NCBI GenBank assembly: GCA_937901285.1
Contig: CALCHI010000162.1
Span: 1-11,200, forward strand
Direction of reading: 5' to 3'
Origin: UBA8437 sp003445035
GTDB lineage: Bacteria > Planctomycetota > Planctomycetia > Planctomycetales > Planctomycetaceae
Length of the DNA: 11,200 nt
Below, one piece after another: positions 6,216 to 11,200 of the stretch. The notes beneath the pieces are model-generated. The model did no database searches. It was not told the origin of the DNA and saw only the letters and a list, made by a program, of their open reading frames with translations. Both the position numbers and the translations under genes were made by a program. Every line of letters begins with the position of its first letter. Position 1 is the stretch's first letter.

Positions 6216-7184
6216 CTACTTGATCTCGACGATCCAGATGTTGCGGAAACGGACAGGGTCACCGTGGTTCTGCAGGTACAGGGCCCCCGGCTTCTCGTCG
6301 TTCTGACCGCCTCCGGCGGTGACCTTCAGCGTCAGCTTGTCGTGGATCACCACGCCGTTGTGACGGATGGTCGTCACGGCCGGAGCCACTTTCTTGCCCG
6401 CCTTGTCGAATTTCGCCGCGGTGAAATCGACGTCGTAGGTCTGCCACGACAGCGGAGGCAGGCACATGTTGACCTTCGGACGGGCGACCTTGTAGATGCC
6501 ACCACACTCATTATCGAGACCGGCCAACCCGAAACTGTCCAGCACCTGGCATTCGTACTGGTCCAGCAGGTACATGCCGCTGTTTCCACGGCCCTGGCCG
6601 CGGGCATATGGCATGAACGGCGTGCGAAATTCCAGGTGCAGCTTGAAGTTGGAGAACTTCCGCTTGGTACGGCCGCCGACATTCAGCAATCCCCCGGCCT
6701 CGATCTTTCCACCCTGGAAGTGATCCGCAGTGCTGCCGTCAAACAGCACCACCGCCCCCTTGGGAGCCTTGGCCTCGAGAGTCGACGACTTTCGCATCAC
6801 CTTCTTCGCCTGGTACTTGACGTCGTCCTCGGCGGTCCCGCTGAAGACACCACCGGCCACCTGGCCGGTGAAATTCTTCCCCTTGAACGTGACCTTGCCG
6901 TCGGATGTCTTGCCCTTGAGCTTGGTTCTGGTCTTGCCGTCCCATCCGGCACCCGGCAGTCCACCGGCGTACAGCACCGCATCGAATCCGCCCTTGCCCA
7001 GTGCGATCACCTGGATGCCCAGCTTCCGCTCCTTGCCGATGGTCCCGACGTACTCGCCCTGAACCGCAAAATCGGGACCGGCCGACTTGGCATCAAGGAA
7101 CGAGGTCTTGGCGTTCTGGGCCTGGGCCGAGAATGTCGTGATCGCCAGGATCACTGCGGCGGTCAGCAGGTGTCGGGTCTTCAT
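6216..7184 (-). CDS. Exported DUF1080 (3-keto-disaccharide hydrolase family) protein
   Basis: This 322-aa protein has a signal peptide (MKTRH, hydrophobic 6-18, AQA before Q23, so cleavage after about A22), an N-terminal domain (about 36-130) rich in Gly and Lys, and a C-terminal DUF1080 domain (about 144-322). DUF1080 hallmarks are VLFDG (146-150), FKLHLEFR (180-187), GNSGMYL with YECQVLDSF (200-218), WQTYDVDF (248-254), RHNGVVIHD (274-282) and HGDPVRFRNIWI (307-318). Proteins of this fold are concanavalin-like, and some hydrolyse 3-keto-glycosides; planctomycetes carry many copies. Its substrate is unknown. GGAG (7197-7194) lies 9 nt before the ATG at 7184. It sits 109 bp after selA and 59 bp before the PLP enzyme in the same direction. 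No motif links it to selenium metabolism, so neighbourhood may be incidental. Confidence 0.92.
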   Translation of the reverse strand: MKTRHLLTAAVILAITTFSAQAQNAKTSFLDAKSAGPDFAVQGEYVGTIGKERKLGIQVIALGKGGFDAVLYAGGLPGAGWDGKTRTKLKGKTSDGKVTFKGKNFTGQVAGGVFSGTAEDDVKYQAKKVMRKSSTLEAKAPKGAVVLFDGSTADHFQGGKIEAGGLLNVGGRTKRKFSNFKLHLEFRTPFMPYARGQGRGNSGMYLLDQYECQVLDSFGLAGLDNECGGIYKVARPKVNMCLPPLSWQTYDVDFTAAKFDKAGKKVAPAVTTIRHNGVVIHDKLTLKVTAGGGQNDEKPGALYLQNHGDPVRFRNIWIVEIK

Positions 7185-7293
7185 CGGTGCGATCTCCGGT
7201 GTGTGCGTGAATCTTCTGATGAGAATGTCCGGCCAGAGCGTCCACAGCTTACTCCGACGCCAAGAGGGACTCCAGCAAGGCGGCCGCCCCGGC
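7185..7293 (-). promoter_or_regulatory. Spacer between selA and the DUF1080 gene
   Basis: These 109 bp hold the DUF1080 ribosome-binding site and, just past the selA stop, a 10-bp perfect palindrome GGCGGCCGCC at 7279-7288. The palindrome has no T-run after it and is too short for a convincing terminator. A 4-bp stem (TTCT/AGAA around 7213-7224) is too weak to call. No clear -10/-35 pair was found, so I cannot tell whether the DUF1080 gene has its own promoter. Confidence 0.25.
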
Positions 7294-8688
7294 TCAGGCC
7301 ACCGCCGTCAGCGCCTCGACCACCAGTTGATCGTCTTCGGACAGCACGCTGCGAAGATCGACCAGGACGCGGTCGTGCTGGATCCGGGTGAACATCCTCA
7401 CCGGGCCCGTTCTCAGCCGCAGTGCCAGTTCATCGGCCGAGATCTCCGAGTGCTCGACAGCCAGCACAGCCGTGGGCATCTCGGCCCCCGGCAGGGATCC
7501 TCCACCCACCAACGCCGTCTCACGAGCCGCCTCGACAGCCAGGCTCTCGACACCCCCCAGGCTCACAGCCAATGCCTCGGCACGGGCCACCAATTCACTC
7601 TCGGTCGCAGCCAGCAGTCTCAACACCGGCACTTCGCTGATTGCCTCGCCGCGGCGATAGGCATCCAGCGTCGCCGCCAGGGCCGCAAGTGTCAGCTTGC
7701 CAACCCGCACGGCCCTCGCCAGCGGGAACTGCCGAATCGGCTCAACGTACTGTCTCTTGCCAAGGATGATCCCGGCCTGTGGCCCGCCCAGCAGCTTGTC
7801 CCCGCTGCCCAGCACCACGTCGGCACCGGCCGCCAGGCTCTCGGCAAACGTCGGCTCTACGGGCAACCCGAACTGTGCCACGTCGACCATCGCCCCGCTG
7901 CCGATGTCGTCGATGGCCACCAGCCCGTGCTCGTGAGCCAACGGTGCCAGCAGATCAATGCCCGGCGTGTCGGAGAACCCGATGACCTTGTAGTTGGAGG
8001 TGTGCACGTGCATGATCGCCACGGTCTCGGGACCAATCGCCTCGGCGTAGTCGTTCACGCTCGTCCGGTTGGTGGTGCCAACCTCGCGAAGCACCGCGCC
8101 CGAAAGCTGGAAGATCTCCGGCAACCGGAACGAGCCCCCGATCTCGATCAACTGGCCTCGTGAGATGACCACCTCGCGGCCGGCGCACAACGCCTGCAGG
8201 GTCAACAACGTCGCGGCGGCGTTGTTGTTGACCACCACCGAGTCCTCGGCTCCGCACAGTGCCTGCCAGGCCGCCTGCAACTGGTGGCCGCGGTAACGAC
8301 GCTCGCCGGTTTCGAGATCGACTTCGACGTTGCCGGCTCCACCGAGATCATCCAGCGCCTTGCGGGATTCGGCCGAGAGCGGTGAACGCCCCAGTCCGGT
8401 GTGCAGCACCACGCCCGTCGCGTTGACCACCGGATCAAAGCGTCGCAATCCGGCAAGTTGCGAACGTCCCAGCACTCCATCGATCACCCGTTCGCCCAGT
8501 GATTCTCGCGACTCGCCGCATTCGTCCTCGCCCTGGGACACCAGCCAGTTCCGCACCTCTTCCAGTGACTCGCGAATCCACTCGACGACCGCATCCCGAC
8601 CCGACTCGTCGATCAATCCGGCCATCCGGCCATCGTCGACCAGTTCGGTCACCGGCGGCAGGGTCCTGAGCAGTTCCTGGTGCGACAT
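7294..8688 (-). CDS. selA: L-seryl-tRNA(Sec) selenium transferase SelA
   Basis: SelA uses PLP to convert Ser-tRNA(Sec) into selenocysteinyl-tRNA(Sec) with selenophosphate as donor. The 464-aa length matches the family. The N-terminal helical domain (about 1-85) is followed by VVNATGVVLHTGLGRSPLS (87-105), ETGERRYRG (126-134), VVVNNNAAAT (151-160), SRGQLIEIGGSFRLP (176-190), GTTNRT (204-209), HTSNYKVIGF and DDIGSGA, and the PLP lysine K298 in GSGDKLLGGPQAG. All expected landmarks are intact. A GTG at 8694 also opens the frame, but AGGA at 8700-8697 lies 8 nt from the ATG at 8688 and only 2 nt from the GTG, so ATG is chosen. It follows selB by 49 bp in the same direction, as expected for one transcript. 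Confidence 0.97.
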   Translation of the reverse strand: MSHQELLRTLPPVTELVDDGRMAGLIDESGRDAVVEWIRESLEEVRNWLVSQGEDECGESRESLGERVIDGVLGRSQLAGLRRFDPVVNATGVVLHTGLGRSPLSAESRKALDDLGGAGNVEVDLETGERRYRGHQLQAAWQALCGAEDSVVVNNNAAATLLTLQALCAGREVVISRGQLIEIGGSFRLPEIFQLSGAVLREVGTTNRTSVNDYAEAIGPETVAIMHVHTSNYKVIGFSDTPGIDLLAPLAHEHGLVAIDDIGSGAMVDVAQFGLPVEPTFAESLAAGADVVLGSGDKLLGGPQAGIILGKRQYVEPIRQFPLARAVRVGKLTLAALAATLDAYRRGEAISEVPVLRLLAATESELVARAEALAVSLGGVESLAVEAARETALVGGGSLPGAEMPTAVLAVEHSEISADELALRLRTGPVRMFTRIQHDRVLVDLRSVLSEDDQLVVEALTAVA

Positions 8689-8696
8689 GTTCACTG

Positions 8697-8700
8697 TCCT
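8697..8700 (-). promoter_or_regulatory. Shine-Dalgarno deciding the selA start
   Basis: AGGA on the minus strand (8700 to 8697) is 8 nt from the ATG at 8688 and 2 nt from the in-frame GTG at 8694. The spacing favours the ATG. The site lies in the 49-bp gap between selB and selA, so selA has its own ribosome-binding site and need not depend on translational coupling. Confidence 0.65.
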
Positions 8701-8737
8701 GTTTTCTTGCCACCGAACCGGTCGACGAACGAATTTC

Positions 8738-10711
8738 TCAGCGCAAAGCCGTCATCAATTTCGGCCCGGGCACCCGGACGTCGCCCTGCCGCACGGTGAT
8801 CTCGACCTCGTCATAGTACTCGCAAAGTGGCACAGCGAACTTGCGGCTGATCCCCCACGCCTCACGCAATTGCGACATCGTCACCTCCTCCTCGTCGGCG
8901 AACACGTCCGCACAGACGCTGCGTCCCTGTTCGATCGCGGCGGGGTCGAAGTGAAGTTCGTCGGAAACGGCCACCACCAGGCCCTCTTCGACACACAGAG
9001 ACAACAACGCCTGCAACTGGTCACGCGACTGGCCAAGCGATTCGCAGAGTTCCTTGAAGGTGGGAGGCGTCAGGACGGCGGCCTGGACCTGTTCGAGCAA
9101 GGCATCCCGGGCGGCTCGCTGGGCCTTGGTCAACTGGACCTGGGCATCGGCGGGGCCGAGGTTGCTGCCGGTGGCGACCAGTTCTCCCGAGGAGACCAGG
9201 TGAGCCAGCACGGCCTCCAGCAGTGCCGGTCTCAGGATCTCGCGGCAGGCCGAGGCAACCGTGGCCCGCGGCAGGGTCCGCCGGGGCTGCCGTTTTTCAA
9301 GTTCTTCCCGGATCGTCTTCATCACGGTCCCGGCCAGCGCCCCCAGCCTCTCGGCGTGGATCGGGATCAGCCGATCACCGGAACCGACGCGGACAATCGT
9401 CCCGTCATCGGTCAACTCGTCAACCAGTTCCTCGTAGCGTCGACTCCCGACACCGGCTCGCCACAACGCGGCCAGCGGGGTCTCGGGAATGTCGTCCAGC
9501 GTGGAAACCAGCCCCGAGAGACGGGCGCGTTCGTCTTCCTGGTCCAGTGCCGCCCCGGCGAGCTGGAGATCCCGGATCCGCTTGCCGACGGGCAGCCAGG
9601 GATCCAGCACGCGTCCTCCGGCGACGGTTAGCGCGGGCGATACACGCCGAAGAATGAAACGTTGAGCGTGTGCGGCCACGATGTCCTCGGCCAGCCGCAG
9701 CTCGGCATAACCCCGCTCGCCGGGCTTCAACTGTCGCCCCTTGAGCATCACGCGGGCAGGGACCTCGCGGGTGCCAATGTGCAGGTTCAGTTCCATCCGG
9801 TCCTTCAGCTGCAACGGGGAACTCGAGAGCAACTTCAGGTCGACCAGCAGCCGCCGGGTCGGCTGCAGCAGTCCGGCGGTGGCCAGTTCGACGCCGCGGG
9901 ACACCTCGTCATACTTCACACCCGCCAGGTTGATCGCCGTGCGTTGCCGAACACCGGCGTCGTCGGAATCGGCGCCGTGGTTCTGCACGCTGCGAACCCG
10001 CACCTCGCGGCCCTCGGGCCACAATTCCAGCGTATCTCCGGCACTCACCTGGCCGCTGATCACGCTGCCGGTGACAATCGTGCCGTGACCCGGCAGCGAG
10101 ATGGCCCGATCAACCGGCATGCGGAACACAGGCTCACTCTCGGGCAGCTTCACCCCGCGGGCCGCCTCGAGCAACGTCTCCTTGAGTGTCTCGATCCCCT
10201 CACCGGTCTCCGAGGAGACAGGCACCAGCGGAGCCCCCTCCAGAAACGTACCGGCCATCGTCTCCTCGATCTCGGCCTCCACCAACTCCACGAAATCCGG
10301 TTCGACCAGGTCGATCTTGGTGATCGCCACCACGCCGGTGCCGATTCCCAGCAGGTCCATGATCTCCAGGTGCTCCCGGGTCTGAGGCATCACCCCGTCG
10401 TCGGCTGCGATCACCAGCAACGCCACGTTCACCCCGGTGGCACCGGCCACCATGTTCTTGACGAACTTCTCGTGTCCGGGGACGTCGATCAGCCCGAACT
10501 GGAACCCGTCGGCCTCCCAGTGGGCGAAACCCAGGTCGATCGAAATGCCGCGGGCCTTCTCCTCCGGCAACCGGTCCGTATCGACACCGGTCAATCGCCC
10601 GACGAGTCGGGTCTTGCCGTGATCGATGTGCCCGGCGGTGCCGATCAGGATGTGTTTGACCGACGTGACCGGATCAACCGAATCGGTGAGGGCGGGATCG
10701 CTGGCGGACAT
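8738..10711 (-). CDS. selB: Selenocysteine-specific elongation factor SelB
   Basis: SelB is the GTPase that carries Sec-tRNA(Sec) to a UGA codon marked by an mRNA SECIS hairpin. The 657-aa protein has the GTPase domain first: G1 GTAGHIDHGKT (24-34), G2 region RGISIDLGFAH (54-64), G3 DVPGHE (76-81), G4 TKID (131-134) and G5 VSSETG (165-170). EF-Tu-like beta-barrel domains follow (about 190-370). The C-terminal half consists of winged-helix units; the last (about 610-650) has SRK (622-624), FAVPLCEYYD and RQGDVR (641-646), the SECIS-reading signature of bacterial SelB. The first ATG is at 10711. An in-frame TTG at 10786 would add 25 residues with no family match, so it is rejected. No Shine-Dalgarno is visible. 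About 19 residues precede the first strand, a few more than usual. Confidence 0.97.
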   Translation of the reverse strand: MSASDPALTDSVDPVTSVKHILIGTAGHIDHGKTRLVGRLTGVDTDRLPEEKARGISIDLGFAHWEADGFQFGLIDVPGHEKFVKNMVAGATGVNVALLVIAADDGVMPQTREHLEIMDLLGIGTGVVAITKIDLVEPDFVELVEAEIEETMAGTFLEGAPLVPVSSETGEGIETLKETLLEAARGVKLPESEPVFRMPVDRAISLPGHGTIVTGSVISGQVSAGDTLELWPEGREVRVRSVQNHGADSDDAGVRQRTAINLAGVKYDEVSRGVELATAGLLQPTRRLLVDLKLLSSSPLQLKDRMELNLHIGTREVPARVMLKGRQLKPGERGYAELRLAEDIVAAHAQRFILRRVSPALTVAGGRVLDPWLPVGKRIRDLQLAGAALDQEDERARLSGLVSTLDDIPETPLAALWRAGVGSRRYEELVDELTDDGTIVRVGSGDRLIPIHAERLGALAGTVMKTIREELEKRQPRRTLPRATVASACREILRPALLEAVLAHLVSSGELVATGSNLGPADAQVQLTKAQRAARDALLEQVQAAVLTPPTFKELCESLGQSRDQLQALLSLCVEEGLVVAVSDELHFDPAAIEQGRSVCADVFADEEEVTMSQLREAWGISRKFAVPLCEYYDEVEITVRQGDVRVPGPKLMTALR

Positions 10712-10806
10712 GGCGTGGGCCAGCCAGAATGAGAAAACAGGCGGGGTTGGTTCCTCGATTCTCGAGCATGAACAAACTGGCCGCAAGAGCCGAGCAGGAG
10801 AGGTCG
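10712..10806. promoter_or_regulatory. Divergent promoter region between selB and the creatininase-family gene
   Basis: These 95 bp separate the selB start (10711, minus) and the creatininase-family start (10807, plus). A 5-bp dyad CTCGA-TTC-TCGAG occupies 10754-10766 near the middle and could be an operator or part of a promoter. AGGAG at 10796-10800 is the Shine-Dalgarno of the plus gene. I saw no convincing -35/-10 pair for either direction. A shared regulatory region is inferred from the divergent layout. Confidence 0.35.
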
Positions 10807-11200
10807 ATGAGCAGTCGGGCAGAAACCGAGTACCGGTACGAGAAACTGACGTGGCCGGAGATCAATGACGCGGTCGCCGAGCGGCAGATCTGCATCCTGC
10901 CCTGCGGTGCCGTGGAACAGCACGGGCACCACCTGCCACTGGATGTCGACCTGGTCTGCCCCGGTGGCGTCGCACGGGGCTGTGGTGAAGCGATGCCCGA
11001 GAAGGTGCTCGTGCTGCCGACGATCGCCTACGGCTACACCGGCCACGTGATGGACTTTCCCGGCACGATCAACACCAACTACGAGACGTTCATCCGCCAG
11101 GTCACCGACGTCACCCGATCACTGGCCTACCACGGCTTCAAGAAGATCATCCTGCTCAACGGCCACGGCTCGAACATGCCCAATCTCGACCTGGCCGCCC
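10807..11200 (+). CDS. Creatininase-family metal-dependent amidohydrolase (5' part; runs off right edge)
   Basis: The first 131 codons of a creatininase-family protein are present. The metal-binding motif GAVEQHGHHLPLDVD (34-48) supplies E37, H39 and D48, matching the first ligands of the Zn/Mn site in creatininase. IAYGYTGHVMDFPGTI (73-88) and LLNGHGSN (116-123), with H120, are also typical. Members hydrolyse cyclic amides such as creatinine or mycofactocin and formamidopyrimidine precursors; planctomycetes hold many uncharacterised ones, so substrate is not assigned. AGGAG (10796-10800) is 6 nt before the ATG. The gene is divergent from selB, and its C-terminal half lies outside the window. 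Confidence 0.92.
   Translation, partial: MSSRAETEYRYEKLTWPEINDAVAERQICILPCGAVEQHGHHLPLDVDLVCPGGVARGCGEAMPEKVLVLPTIAYGYTGHVMDFPGTINTNYETFIRQVTDVTRSLAYHGFKKIILLNGHGSNMPNLDLAA

Noticed and set aside
7185..7293. A tRNA(Sec) gene (selC) in the spacers of the selenocysteine locus
   Set aside because: None of the gaps (7185-7293, 8689-8737, 10712-10806, or 808-1043) shows a cloverleaf, a T-arm GGTTC-type motif or a CCA end.
7249..7296. Possible UGA read-through at the selA stop into 14 more codons ending in TAA
   Set aside because: SelA is already full length, and the short palindrome after the stop does not look like a SECIS element. Nothing supports recoding here.
6084..7391. Long plus-strand frame opposite the DUF1080 gene
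   Set aside because: The minus-strand DUF1080 gene has a signal peptide, Shine-Dalgarno and family motifs; the plus frame has none and crosses several gene boundaries.
8330..10732. Two long plus-strand frames opposite selA and selB
   Set aside because: They lie across intact selA and selB, have low-complexity composition and no recognisable domain.

Overview
The window looks like a chromosomal segment from a planctomycete (Planctomycetota). It is GC-rich throughout. Several gene types here are typical of that phylum: a zinc-ribbon/single-TM/PEGA protein, a one-TM von Willebrand factor A protein, a secreted DUF1080 (3-keto-disaccharide hydrolase family) protein and a creatininase-family hydrolase. 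Shine-Dalgarno sites are patchy: clear for some genes, absent for others. The phylum assignment is inferred from gene content; no rRNA or other marker gene is present.

Layout. (1) 1-807, minus strand: the N-terminal 269 codons of a zinc-ribbon, membrane-anchored PEGA protein whose rest lies beyond the left edge. (2) 808-1043: a divergent intergenic region with a hairpin close to the next gene. (3) 1044-2747, plus strand: an AlaC-type class I aminotransferase, then, 15 bp later, a small FMN-binding split-barrel protein of the pyridoxamine-phosphate-oxidase-like superfamily. (4) 2858-5035, plus strand: a 725-aa vWA protein with an internal membrane anchor and a basic, proline-rich tail. (5) 5032-10711, minus strand: four genes in one direction, in transcription order selB, selA, a DUF1080 exported protein and a D-cysteine desulfhydrase/ACC deaminase-family PLP enzyme. 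(6) 10807-11200, plus strand: the start of a creatininase-family gene, divergent from selB.

The clearest biology is selenocysteine decoding. SelA converts Ser-tRNA(Sec) to Sec-tRNA(Sec), and SelB is the dedicated elongation factor that delivers it to in-frame UGA codons. The order is selB then selA, 49 nt apart. selC and selD are not in the window. Downstream of selA lie a DUF1080 gene and a PLP enzyme of the desulfhydrase family. Whether that enzyme has any role in sulfur or selenium supply is only a hypothesis from position.

The vWA gene and the desulfhydrase-like gene converge so tightly that the palindrome CTAG at 5032-5035 supplies both stop codons. I found no insertion sequence, CRISPR array, phage gene, rRNA or tRNA. 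No stretch without a gene exceeds 236 bp. I see no obviously new multi-gene system; the points worth following are the composition of the selenocysteine locus, the two large membrane-anchored proteins, and a variant active-site motif in the desulfhydrase-like enzyme.
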